From Rheinheimera sp. (GTDB lineage: Bacteria > Pseudomonadota > Gammaproteobacteria > Enterobacterales > Alteromonadaceae): DNA of 64,000 bases. The notes beneath the pieces were generated by a model. It was not told the DNA's origin and did no database searches. It saw only the letters and a list, made by a program, of their open reading frames with translations. The translations under genes were made by a program, and so were the position numbers. The stretch lies in NCBI RefSeq assembly GCF_030824435.1, contig NZ_JAVBXS010000032.1:1-64000 (forward strand), in the 5' to 3' direction. Below, piece by piece: positions 1 to 7,332 of this stretch. Numbering within the stretch: the first letter of the stretch is position 1; each line of letters opens with the position of its first letter.

Positions 1-77
1 TGGCAGGGGCAGAGGGATTCGAACCCCCAACCATCGGTTTTGGAGACCGCTGTTCTACCAATTGGAACTATGCCCCT
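1..77 (-). tRNA. tRNA-Trp (anticodon CCA)
   Basis: Read on the minus strand this folds as a complete tRNA of 77 nt. The 7-bp acceptor stem AGGGGCA/TGCCCCT, the D arm GTTC...GAAC, the anticodon loop CTCCAAA with anticodon CCA, the T loop TTCGAAT and an encoded GCCA 3' end are all visible. The outermost anticodon-stem pair (27-43) is G/A rather than Watson-Crick; the other four pairs are intact. In related bacteria this tRNA often precedes secE-nusG, which would lie to the left of the window; that is inference. Confidence 0.96.
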
Positions 78-92
78 AGCGTTGGAGCGGCC

Positions 93-120
93 ATTATACA
101 AAAGGAAAATCAAAGGTAAA
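93..120 (-). promoter_or_regulatory. candidate sigma-70 promoter of tRNA-Trp
   Basis: On the minus strand a perfect -10 hexamer TATAAT (93-98) lies 15 nt before the tRNA 5' end. A -35-like TTTACC (115-120) sits upstream with a 16-bp spacer. The position fits a short tRNA leader. Confidence 0.6.
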
Positions 121-396
121 GCGAAAATCTCGCTGTAATCAATCAACTGCACACAAAACGTCCATTTAGCCTGCCATTTGCTCAGGACTTCACCATAACG
201 CAGCATCGTCGGCTGGTAAAGTGCAGCTAAAAACAACAGTGGCTATACCTGAACGGGCAAAATTTGATAGCATACGGCAGTTTTCAGTTACAAAACTTTA
301 CAAAACGCAAAGAACTGAATTTATTCAGCTTGCCAGTCTGGCCCACGCCAGCTACAACTTAACAAAACATGGATCTCAGACATTTAAGGAAGAATG
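121..396. other. intergenic stretch without a gene
   Basis: No credible coding frame is present. It must hold the promoter of the receiver-domain gene, but I see no clear -35/-10 pair. The only certain element is the ribosome binding site AAGGA at 386-390. Confidence 0.5.
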
Positions 397-786
397 ATGA
401 AAGTCTCCGATTGTTCAGTGCTGATTATCGACGATGTAACTTCTGTGCGGGAATATCTGCGCCAAACCTTGATGTTGCTTGGTATCAGCCATGTCAGTGA
501 AGCTTCTGACGGCAGCCACGGTATTAGCAGCTATAGCAAAATGAAACAAGATGTAGTGTTTTTAGATATTGAGTTGCCGGACTGCGACGGTAAAACCTTA
601 TTAAAACAACTAAAAGAAATTAACCCGGACGCCAATGTGGTGATCATGACAGCCCACAGTACTGTTGAAAACGTACAACAAAGTATTCTGGCCGGTGCCT
701 GCGGTTTTATCGCCAAGCCTTTTTCTGCCAAAAAAATCGAGTCAGTGCTCGCTAAATGCAACAGGTTGCAAACTGAACGCTGCTAA
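397..786 (+). CDS. single-domain response regulator (CheY-like receiver)
   Basis: This protein of about 129 residues consists only of a receiver domain. It shows the acidic pair in LIIDDV near residues 11-13, the phosphoacceptor Asp in FLDIELPD near residue 57, the conserved Thr in VIMTAHS, and the Lys of the AKPF motif near residue 107. No output domain follows, so it would act by protein contact as CheY or Spo0F do. No histidine kinase lies next to it, so its partner is unknown. Two ATG codons are adjacent (394 and 397); AAGGA at 386-390 is 6 nt from the second, which I prefer. The gene converges with the HopJ-family gene, 21 bp away. Confidence 0.9.
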   Translation: MKVSDCSVLIIDDVTSVREYLRQTLMLLGISHVSEASDGSHGISSYSKMKQDVVFLDIELPDCDGKTLLKQLKEINPDANVVIMTAHSTVENVQQSILAGACGFIAKPFSAKKIESVLAKCNRLQTERC

Positions 787-807
787 AGCACCAGCCCCGA
801 TATGGCG

Positions 808-1158
808 CTAAATGGACGCTTTGGCCCTAAGTGCCTGACCACTAAAACTCACACCATCCCAACCGGTACGCATAAAATTACGGATATTCGCATGGTTGTT
901 GCCTTTTAAATCCGGCAACACCTCCAGCCGGTAATAATCACCAAACAGCTGTAATGTCTGAGGTTCAGATAACTTATGCATAGCAGCAAAAGCTAAAATT
1001 TTGCATGAGCCATTATTTTCACCTGCCGCATTTGTCAGCGCACCATTTTGAAAAGCCGTAGGGGTAAATTGATACAAAGTGTCAATTAACGCGATGCTCT
1101 GACTAAAACTGATGGTTTCGGGTTCAGTGCTTAACTGACGAAAAAAAGTTTCTAACAT
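808..1158 (-). CDS. HopJ type III effector family protein
   Basis: A cytoplasmic-looking protein of 116 residues. It matches, from memory, the HopJ family, with hallmark segments FTPTAFQNG, NNGSCKI, FGDYYRLEVL and NIRNFMRTGW. Despite the family name, members are widespread in free-living gammaproteobacteria with no type III secretion system, and none is visible here. The biochemical role is unknown. The start at 1158 is preceded by a good Shine-Dalgarno sequence (AGGTGAGG). It is divergent from the gene at 1231, so the 72-bp gap between them should carry both promoters. Confidence 0.85.
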   Translation of the reverse strand: MLETFFRQLSTEPETISFSQSIALIDTLYQFTPTAFQNGALTNAAGENNGSCKILAFAAMHKLSEPQTLQLFGDYYRLEVLPDLKGNNHANIRNFMRTGWDGVSFSGQALRAKASI

Positions 1159-1230
1159 AACCTCACCTGCTTAAAGTTTAACCAACTGCTGCCGATAGCC
1201 GTATTGCATCACTGTCAATCTACGGAGCTT

Positions 1231-2238
1231 ATGATGAATATCGTCACAGCTACTCAACAATTTGCAGTACAGGAACACAGCATATTTCAGCATAGCCGGC
1301 TGGAAATCCCCAATAAAGCCGCACCAACTCAGCGTCCGGTATTACCTGTGATTGAACAGCCGGTTAGTCCGGCTCAGGTCGCTGAAAAAACCAGCACCGA
1401 GTCTACGGGATCCGCAGAACAAAATGAAGATGCTTTACCTTTTAATGCTTTGCAGAGCATAGGTGTGGTGAAACGTATTCTGGAACAACTGACTTCAGGT
1501 AAATTGTTGTCCTGGATTGAAGGCAGTTCTGCTGACAAAATAGCAGCCCAACAACAACAGAATACGACTTCTGCTGACACTGCAGCTGTTACAGATACCG
1601 CTGACCATGGCAGCACAGTGCTGGAATGGAATTATCGTTATCAGGCGCTAAGCGCCAGTTTTAGCGGTGAAGCTCAATTGCAGGATGGCAGCAATATCAG
1701 CTGGTCTTTTGAATTTTCGCTGCAGGAAGAATATTTTTCCTTTCAGAGTTATCAGCAAGCTGCATTAAAAGACCCGCTGATCCTGAGTCTGGAAGGCACA
1801 GCTGTGGCATTACAAAACACCGGCACTGTTTTTGATTTTAGTGGTAAGGGCAATAATGCCGTGCTGCCAGGGCTTGGCAGTGGCCAGTATTATCTGGTGC
1901 ATGATCAAAACAACAACGGCACAGCAGACCATGGCTCTGAGCTGTTTGGCCCGGCTTCAGGTCAGGGTTTTGCTGAACTTGCCAGCTTAGACGACAACAA
2001 CAATGGTTTTATTGAAAACTCAGATACAGGCTGGCAACAGCTTGGACTTTGGGACGGAAAATCCGGCTTAAAATCTTTGGCCGAGATGGGCATTGCCGCT
2101 GTTTCAACACAATCTGTTGCCACAGCTTTTGGTTTATATGAAGGCAATCATTTGCTTGGCCGTATTGCCCGCAGTGGTATTTTTCTGTCGGAGCAAGGCA
2201 GTGCCGGTTTAGTACAACAAGTTGATTTAAATATCTGA
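1231..2238 (+). CDS. uncharacterised protein with a C-terminal Ca-binding-like (D.N.NG) segment
   Basis: I do not recognise the whole 335-residue protein. No signal peptide or membrane helix is visible. The N-terminal third is low-complexity (Gln, Thr, Ala, Ser). Around residues 225-275 lie two Asp/Asn-rich loops, DQNNNGTADHG and DDNNNGFIENSD, joined by SELFGPASGQGF. This arrangement resembles EF-hand or dockerin-like calcium loops found near the ends of large RTX/VCBS-type adhesins; here it occurs in a small stand-alone protein. Start choice: CGGAG at 1223-1227 serves ATG 1231 or ATG 1234 (better spacing for 1234). An upstream TTG at 1204 is in frame but has no ribosome binding site. Calcium binding is an inference from the motif only. 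Confidence 0.75.
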   Translation: MMNIVTATQQFAVQEHSIFQHSRLEIPNKAAPTQRPVLPVIEQPVSPAQVAEKTSTESTGSAEQNEDALPFNALQSIGVVKRILEQLTSGKLLSWIEGSSADKIAAQQQQNTTSADTAAVTDTADHGSTVLEWNYRYQALSASFSGEAQLQDGSNISWSFEFSLQEEYFSFQSYQQAALKDPLILSLEGTAVALQNTGTVFDFSGKGNNAVLPGLGSGQYYLVHDQNNNGTADHGSELFGPASGQGFAELASLDDNNNGFIENSDTGWQQLGLWDGKSGLKSLAEMGIAAVSTQSVATAFGLYEGNHLLGRIARSGIFLSEQGSAGLVQQVDLNI

Positions 2239-2255
2239 CAATTTTGTGATTGAGT

Positions 2256-2276
2256 GCCGGATCTGGCTGATCCGGC
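2256..2276. repeat. 8-bp inverted repeat after the 1231-2238 gene
   Basis: GCCGGATC (2256-2263) and GATCCGGC (2269-2276) form a perfect 8-bp stem with a 5-nt loop 17 nt after the stop codon. No T-run follows, so it is at best a weak or Rho-linked terminator or an mRNA-stabilising hairpin. Confidence 0.5.
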
Positions 2277-2297
2277 CCGGACGACAAGATACACTAA

Positions 2298-2315
2298 CCG
2301 GTAATTTAATACCGG
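2298..2315. promoter_or_regulatory. palindrome upstream of the ada-alkA fusion
   Basis: CCGGTA (2298-2303) and TACCGG (2310-2315) form a 6-6-6 palindrome ending 10 bp before the ATG of the Ada/AlkA gene. It overlaps the purine-rich segment that would serve as ribosome binding site, so it could be an operator or an mRNA hairpin. It does not look like the E. coli Ada box. Confidence 0.35.
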
Positions 2316-2325
2316 AATAACCTGT

Positions 2326-3792
2326 ATGCTCAGCGTTCAGCAATGCCAACAAGCACGTTTAAGCCGTGATAAAAGGTTTGATGGTCTGTTTTATATTGCA
2401 GTGTTAAGCACTGGTATTTATTGCCGGCCTGTGTGCCCGGCGCGTTTACCTGCCGAAGCCGGAGTCAGATATTATGCCAGCCAAAGTGCCGCTGCTGCTG
2501 CCGGTTACCGCCCTTGCCTGCGTTGCCGCCCTGACAGTGCGCCAGGCTCACCCGCCTGGCAAGGCAGCAATGCCAGCTTTGTGCGTGCGCTGCGACTGAT
2601 TGCCGAAGGTGCTTTAATCGACGCTGATCAAGCTGCACTTGCCAGCCGTCTTGGGATCAGTGAACGTTATTTACGTAAACTTTTTGCCCGCGAGCTTGGT
2701 GTTTCTCCAAAACAATATGCCTTGTATCAACAGTTGTTATTTGCCAAAACGCTGCTGCATCAAACCGCTTTGCCGGTGGCTGATGTCGCTTTGCAGGCTG
2801 GTTTTCACAGTGTCAGACGTTTTAACGACGCTTTTGTCAAACAACTCAAACTCACTCCAAGCCAAATCCGCCGCCAACCTGAATTAAAGAGTAGCCCTAT
2901 GCTGAGCTTAAACCTGCCCTACCGTCCGCCACTCAACTGGGCTTTATTATTGCAATTCTGGCAACTCCGTAGTCTGGACGGCATGGAATGGCTGACTGCA
3001 CAAAGTTATGGCCGCACTTTTTGCTGGCCGCTGGATAACAACGAGCGTAGCGGCTGGTTTAGCGTACAGCCTGCTTCTGAAAACAGCCTGCAACTCAGCC
3101 TTTATTGGCCTTATCCGGACGGGCTCTCTGCTGTGGTGGCGCACATTCGCCGTCTGCTGGATTTAGACGCTGATTTGCTGACCATAGAGCAGCAGCTAAA
3201 GCCACTTTTTGGCGACAAACTGCAATCCGGTATCCGTATTCCGGGTTTATGGTCGGTGTGGGAAGCCGCGGTCCGGGCTGTACTTGGTCAACAAGTCAGT
3301 GTTGCAGGCGCCCGTACTCAGCTGAACCGGTTGGTGCAGGCGCTTGGCAGCGAAGTGCCGGGTGATGCCACTAAAAAGCTGTTTCCAACCCCAAAACAAC
3401 TGCTGGATAGCGACTTACAAATGATTAAAGTGCCAGAGGCGCGGCGCAACACCTTATGGGCTTTGGCCAAAGCCGTTGCAGATAACCCGGCTGCCGACCC
3501 CGACAGCTGGCTGGCGCTTAAAGGTATAGGCCCGTGGACAGTGGCTTACAGCAAAATGCGTGGTTTATCTGACACTGACATCTGGCTGGCCGGTGATTTA
3601 GGCATTCAAAAAGCACTGGCTGAACGAGATGAGCCTGTTGATCCGGCCACTTTAAGCCCCTGGCGCAGTTATGCCACTTTGCAGTTATGGTTTGGCCTGG
3701 CGCCAGCAACAAAACCGGCCAAAGCCAGCGAAACAACTTCTATTGCAGGCAGCAAGGTGGCAAAACGCACAACAACAAGGAATAAATCATGA
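2326..3792 (+). CDS. Ada N-terminal/AraC-HTH/AlkA fusion: DNA-3-methyladenine glycosylase II and regulator
   Basis: This 488-residue protein joins three units. Residues 1-75 form an Ada-type zinc domain with four Cys in IYCRPVC and PCLRCRP; by homology one Cys accepts methyl groups from phosphotriesters. Residues 85-185 form an AraC-type helix-turn-helix (LGISERYLRKLF, ADVALQAGFHS). Residues 195-460 are AlkA-like, with a helix-hairpin-helix LKGIGPWTVAY and the catalytic Asp in AGDLGIQKAL, which removes alkylated bases by glycosidic cleavage. The AdaA-AlkA fusion is a known architecture and probably senses methylation and induces its own operon. The methyltransferase half of classical Ada is missing and is supplied by ogt, whose ATG overlaps this stop codon (ATGA). 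The last 30 residues are a basic, low-complexity tail. Confidence 0.92.
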   Translation: MLSVQQCQQARLSRDKRFDGLFYIAVLSTGIYCRPVCPARLPAEAGVRYYASQSAAAAAGYRPCLRCRPDSAPGSPAWQGSNASFVRALRLIAEGALIDADQAALASRLGISERYLRKLFARELGVSPKQYALYQQLLFAKTLLHQTALPVADVALQAGFHSVRRFNDAFVKQLKLTPSQIRRQPELKSSPMLSLNLPYRPPLNWALLLQFWQLRSLDGMEWLTAQSYGRTFCWPLDNNERSGWFSVQPASENSLQLSLYWPYPDGLSAVVAHIRRLLDLDADLLTIEQQLKPLFGDKLQSGIRIPGLWSVWEAAVRAVLGQQVSVAGARTQLNRLVQALGSEVPGDATKKLFPTPKQLLDSDLQMIKVPEARRNTLWALAKAVADNPAADPDSWLALKGIGPWTVAYSKMRGLSDTDIWLAGDLGIQKALAERDEPVDPATLSPWRSYATLQLWFGLAPATKPAKASETTSIAGSKVAKRTTTRNKS

Positions 3793-4421
3793 CAAACCAG
3801 CAAAACAATGTGCAGCTTCGGGCGCAACTTCAAACACAACTTCAAACAACAATGGCAACGCCTGTGGGTGAACTTTGTGTTGTAGCAACAGAACAGGGTA
3901 TCAGTCAGATCCAGTTTAGCGACGAACTACCGGCGCATCTTGTTGATATCACAGCAAAACAACTGGCACCCATCCGGGATGGTGCTCTTGCCGAAATGCC
4001 CATTCAGCAGGCTATGGTTGCTGAGGGAACTTTAAACCCTGAGCAGCGGGCAGAGCTCTATTTGCAGCAGGCAGTCAGCGAATTGCAGCAATATTTTGCT
4101 GGCACCAGATCGAGTTTCAGCGTGCCGCTGGCGGCAACTGGCACCCTATTTCAGCAGCAGGTATGGCAGGCGCTGCAACATATTCCTTACGCGCAAAGTT
4201 GCAGTTATGGTGCTATTGCCAGCTTTATTCACAAACCCAAAGCTGTGCGCGCTGTGGGTGCCGCTAATGGCCGTAACCCGCTGGCCATAGTGGTGCCATG
4301 CCACAGAGTGATTGGCAATAATGGCAGCCTGACCGGTTATGCCGGTGGTTTAGGCCGCAAAGTCTGGCTATTGCAACATGAACAGCAGATGCAACAGCAA
4401 ATCACAGCAGCCCATCAATAA
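3789..4421 (+). CDS. ogt: methylated-DNA--protein-cysteine S-methyltransferase
   Basis: The protein transfers O6-alkyl groups from guanine to its own Cys in a single-turnover repair reaction. The active-site motif VVPCHRVIG is near residues 168-176 and is followed by the typical GYAGGLGRKVWLL. The winged-helix part (FQQQVWQALQHIPYAQSCSYG) is intact. At 210 residues it is longer than the usual 160-180 because of a variable N-terminal region. Translation is coupled to the upstream Ada/AlkA gene through an ATGA overlap. Together they give phosphotriester, N-alkyl and O-alkyl repair in one operon. A terminator follows. Confidence 0.94.
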   Translation: MTNQQNNVQLRAQLQTQLQTTMATPVGELCVVATEQGISQIQFSDELPAHLVDITAKQLAPIRDGALAEMPIQQAMVAEGTLNPEQRAELYLQQAVSELQQYFAGTRSSFSVPLAATGTLFQQQVWQALQHIPYAQSCSYGAIASFIHKPKAVRAVGAANGRNPLAIVVPCHRVIGNNGSLTGYAGGLGRKVWLLQHEQQMQQQITAAHQ

Positions 4422-4439
4422 TTCTATTTTTTAGGATAT

Positions 4440-4462
4440 AAAGCGCATTTATATGCGCTTTT
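4440..4462 (+). terminator. intrinsic terminator after ogt
   Basis: AAAGCGCAT and ATGCGCTTT form a 9-bp stem with loop TTAT, followed by a short T-run (TTTT). It lies 19 bp after the ogt stop. Confidence 0.7.
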
Positions 4463-4522
4463 CATTCGACTTAAAACGGCGTTTACTAAGCTTATTCCAT
4501 TACCAGATAGCAGGTACAGAAC

Positions 4523-5419
4523 ATGAGCGAACGTCAAATTAAACAACTTATTCCGGCGCAACTGGTGTCAGATGGCGCTGGCGTAAAAATCCGCCGTAGC
4601 CTTGGCTTACAACAACAGCTCAGGCTCGACCCTTTTTTAATGCTGGATTGTTTTGGCTCAGACCAGGCGGCCGACTATATTGCCGGTTTTCCGCCCCACC
4701 CACACCGCGGTTTTGAAACTGTCACTTATATGCTGGATGGCCATATGTTGCATCAGGATCACCTGGGCAACGAAGGCCATTTAATGTCAGGCGGTGTGCA
4801 GTGGATGACGGCGGGCAGCGGTATTATCCATTCGGAAATGCCACAGCAGGAATCCGGCCTGATGCGCGGTTTTCAGCTGTGGTTAAATTTGCCGGCCGCT
4901 GAAAAAATGAAAGACCCCGCTTATGTTGATTTAAAACCAGCGCAACTGGGCCGCACAACACTGCCAAACGGCAGCAGTGCAGTGGTGATCGCCGGTGAAC
5001 TGAAAGTGACTGGGCAAAATCACAGCACCAAAGGCCCTATTCAGGGTTTAAGCACTGAGCCGCAGTATTTTGATATCAGCTTAGCCCCAGACACTGAAAT
5101 CAGCTTACAACTGCCCCAAGCGCACAATGCGTTGGTGTACCCTTTTGAAGGTGAAGTGTTGGTGGTATCTGGTGCAGCAACCAGCCTGGTGAAAACCCAC
5201 CACGCCGCTGTGTTAACCCAGGGCAATTCGCTGGTGCTTCAGAGCAAAACACCGGTGCGGCTATTGGTACTGGCGGCTAAAGCCATCAATGAACCAGTGG
5301 TGCAATATGGTCCTTTTGTGATGAACACTGCAGCAGAAATTGAACAGGCCATTCGTGATTATCAGGCCGGAAAACTGACCAAAGGCGCAGCAGGTAAGCT
5401 GCAAGTCTCAGCAGTGTGA
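4523..5419 (+). CDS. pirin family protein (cupin; possible quercetin dioxygenase)
   Basis: A 298-residue bicupin of the pirin family. The metal-binding motif is complete in the N-terminal cupin: FPPHPHRGFETVTY gives two His, and GSGIIHSEMP gives the third His and the Glu. Bacterial pirins such as YhhW bind a metal and can oxidise quercetin; others act as redox or stress regulators, so the substrate here is unknown. The gene stands alone between the ogt terminator and the mtnN promoter region, on the same strand. No signal peptide is seen, so it should be cytoplasmic. Confidence 0.9.
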   Translation: MSERQIKQLIPAQLVSDGAGVKIRRSLGLQQQLRLDPFLMLDCFGSDQAADYIAGFPPHPHRGFETVTYMLDGHMLHQDHLGNEGHLMSGGVQWMTAGSGIIHSEMPQQESGLMRGFQLWLNLPAAEKMKDPAYVDLKPAQLGRTTLPNGSSAVVIAGELKVTGQNHSTKGPIQGLSTEPQYFDISLAPDTEISLQLPQAHNALVYPFEGEVLVVSGAATSLVKTHHAAVLTQGNSLVLQSKTPVRLLVLAAKAINEPVVQYGPFVMNTAAEIEQAIRDYQAGKLTKGAAGKLQVSAV

Positions 5420-5435
5420 AAAAGTTCGGCAAGCC

Positions 5436-5465
5436 AAAGCCACAGTTCGTATAATGTGGCTTTTT
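5436..5465 (+). terminator. terminator-like hairpin with a -10 motif in its loop
   Basis: AAAGCCACA (5436-5444) pairs with TGTGGCTTT (5455-5463) and is followed by TT, forming a Rho-independent terminator for the pirin gene. The loop contains most of a perfect TATAAT (5450-5455) that is well placed to be the -10 element of mtnN (ATG at 5483). No good -35 is visible. The two functions would overlap in the same DNA. Confidence 0.55.
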
Positions 5466-5482
5466 GTCTTAGCGAGAAACTT

Positions 5483-6193
5483 ATGCAGCTTGTTGGAATT
5501 ATCGGTGCCATGGAGCAGGAAATTGCCCTGCTGAAACAACAACTCAGCAACCCAGAAACTGTGCAGATCGCCAGTTTTGAATTTCATCTGGGTCAGCTTA
5601 ATGGTGTGAATGTGGTGCTGGTGCAATCCGGCATTGGTAAAGTCACAGCAGCCGTTGCCACTACTTTGCTTATCAGCCAGTTTAAACCTGATTGTGTCAT
5701 TAACACAGGTTCAGCCGGTGGTTTTGATGCCGAGCTGGAAGTCGGTGATATTGTGATTTCTTCTGAGCTGCGCCACCACGATGTGGATGTCACGGCTTTT
5801 GGTTATGAGCCGGGTCAGGTACCACGTTTACCGGCCGCTTTTGCCGCCCACCCTTTGCTTATCCAGGCCGCTGAACAAAGTATTGCAGCCCTTGGTTTTT
5901 GCAAAACCAAAAAAGGTCTTATCACCACGGGTGACGTTTTTATGTGTGACCCTGAACGCATCGCCAAAACCCGCGCCACTTTCCCAACCATGTTGGCAGT
6001 TGAAATGGAAGGCGCCGCTATAGCCCAGGTTTGTCATCAGCTGAACACACCTTTTGTGGTGATCCGCAGTTTAAGTGATATTGCCGGTAAAGAATCACCC
6101 ACCTCTTTTGATGCTTATCTGGAAGTTGCATCACGTAACAGCAGCGCTATGGTGATGGCGTTGTTGCCAAAACTGCAGTCAGTTAACCTCTGA
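5483..6193 (+). CDS. mtnN: 5'-methylthioadenosine/S-adenosylhomocysteine nucleosidase
   Basis: Hydrolyses MTA, S-adenosylhomocysteine and 5'-deoxyadenosine to adenine plus the thioribose product, recycling inhibitory SAM by-products and feeding the autoinducer-2 branch where LuxS is present. At 236 residues it has the expected length. Catalytic and binding residues are visible: Glu in GAMEQE near residue 12, Glu in VEMEGAA near 174, and Asp in RSLSDIAG near 197. I choose ATG 5483 because the protein then begins [11 protein letters not shown] like its family; an in-frame ATG at 5456 would only add nine unrelated residues. The CbiB-like gene begins 8 bp downstream and is probably co-transcribed. 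Confidence 0.95.
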   Translation: MQLVGIIGAMEQEIALLKQQLSNPETVQIASFEFHLGQLNGVNVVLVQSGIGKVTAAVATTLLISQFKPDCVINTGSAGGFDAELEVGDIVISSELRHHDVDVTAFGYEPGQVPRLPAAFAAHPLLIQAAEQSIAALGFCKTKKGLITTGDVFMCDPERIAKTRATFPTMLAVEMEGAAIAQVCHQLNTPFVVIRSLSDIAGKESPTSFDAYLEVASRNSSAMVMALLPKLQSVNL

Positions 6194-6201
6194 GCAACCC
6201 A

Positions 6202-7194
6202 TTGGACTGGTCTGCACTGCCACTGAATGATTTTTTGCAAATGCTGCAACAACCTGTGTTGCAGCAGCCTTTATTGGCGCTGTTGATGATAGCGCTCAGC
6301 GCCGTTTTTCCGCTGCCGCCCAGTTATCAGCCTTTGCAGGTGGTGCGTCAGGCCGCTATTGGCCTTGCCAAAAGGGTGAATAAACCCGGTTATGGCAAAC
6401 AACAGTTATTTATTTCCGGCTCTTTGGCCATGCTGGTGTTGCTATTGCCACTGCTGGCATTAGCAGCGGCTTTTGCCAGTTTGTCGGAGTGGCCTGAGTT
6501 CTGGCATGCCTTGTTATTGTATTGTTGCCTGGACTGGCAAAATCAGCGCAATCAGGCATTTTTGCTGGCACAGAGTATTGAAAAACAGCAGCTCAGTCTG
6601 GCCAGAGATTTAATCAAACCTTTGGTGCTGCGGCAAAGTCAGCAGTTGTCTGAAGTTGGCCTTTGCAAAGCAAGTATTGAAAGCCTGACATTACGTCTTG
6701 CCAAACAATGGGTTGGCGTGTTGTTCTGGTTTTTAGTGGGTGGTGGTCTGGCTGCTTTTGCTTATCGATTGCTGTTGGAATTACAACAAAGCTGGAACCC
6801 AAAACAACCGGGTTTTACCGAGTTTGGCCAGCCGGTCAGCCGTTTTATGGTCTTATTAGCCTGGTTACCCCAACTGCTCACCGGTGCGCTTTTGGCATTA
6901 TTAAAAAACTGGCGGGGCAGTCGTTATTACCGCGACCTTGCCAAAAACAGCGATTATGCCTTGCCACAACGCTGGTTGCTTGCGGCCAGCAGTGCCGCGC
7001 TGCAATGTAATCTGGCCGGTCCCCGTTATTATGACCACCACAAACAAAGGCGCATCAGGTTTGGTCCCAAAGCAGAACCGACGGCACAGGATATCCGGCA
7101 TTTTTTACAGATAAGCCGGCAACTACAACATGCGGTGGTGTTATTGATCGCCAGCGGCTGGTTAGTGTTGATGGTCGCCTTGTCCCCACTTTAG
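6202..7194 (+). CDS. CbiB/CobD-like integral membrane protein (degenerate)
   Basis: A 330-residue membrane protein with four to five hydrophobic segments, at residues 20-35, 68-90, 170-195, 210-235 and 310-330. The arrangement and the segment around RDLIKPLVLRQSQQLSE resemble the adenosylcobinamide-phosphate synthase family (CbiB/CobD, related to AmpE). Residues I associate with active CbiB, such as the Glu-Asn/Asp cluster before the third helix and the later DxMxGY segment, are not evident. No other cobalamin gene is nearby. A CbiB-like gene after mtnN is, as I recall, common in Shewanella-like genomes. The start is TTG 6202 with a weak ribosome binding site, so a later start is possible. 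Function should be treated as unknown. Confidence 0.7.
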   Translation: MDWSALPLNDFLQMLQQPVLQQPLLALLMIALSAVFPLPPSYQPLQVVRQAAIGLAKRVNKPGYGKQQLFISGSLAMLVLLLPLLALAAAFASLSEWPEFWHALLLYCCLDWQNQRNQAFLLAQSIEKQQLSLARDLIKPLVLRQSQQLSEVGLCKASIESLTLRLAKQWVGVLFWFLVGGGLAAFAYRLLLELQQSWNPKQPGFTEFGQPVSRFMVLLAWLPQLLTGALLALLKNWRGSRYYRDLAKNSDYALPQRWLLAASSAALQCNLAGPRYYDHHKQRRIRFGPKAEPTAQDIRHFLQISRQLQHAVVLLIASGWLVLMVALSPL

Positions 7195-7332
7195 TTCAGG
7201 GCTCAAAGTGGCAATGTAACGCAAAAAGAGTGTGATTTTCTGGACTTTAGCCGGTCAATTGCGATATTTTCAGTTTTATTGACATTCTGACAACAGACAA
7301 TGCCGTTATGTTTATTCTGCCAACGAGATCTG

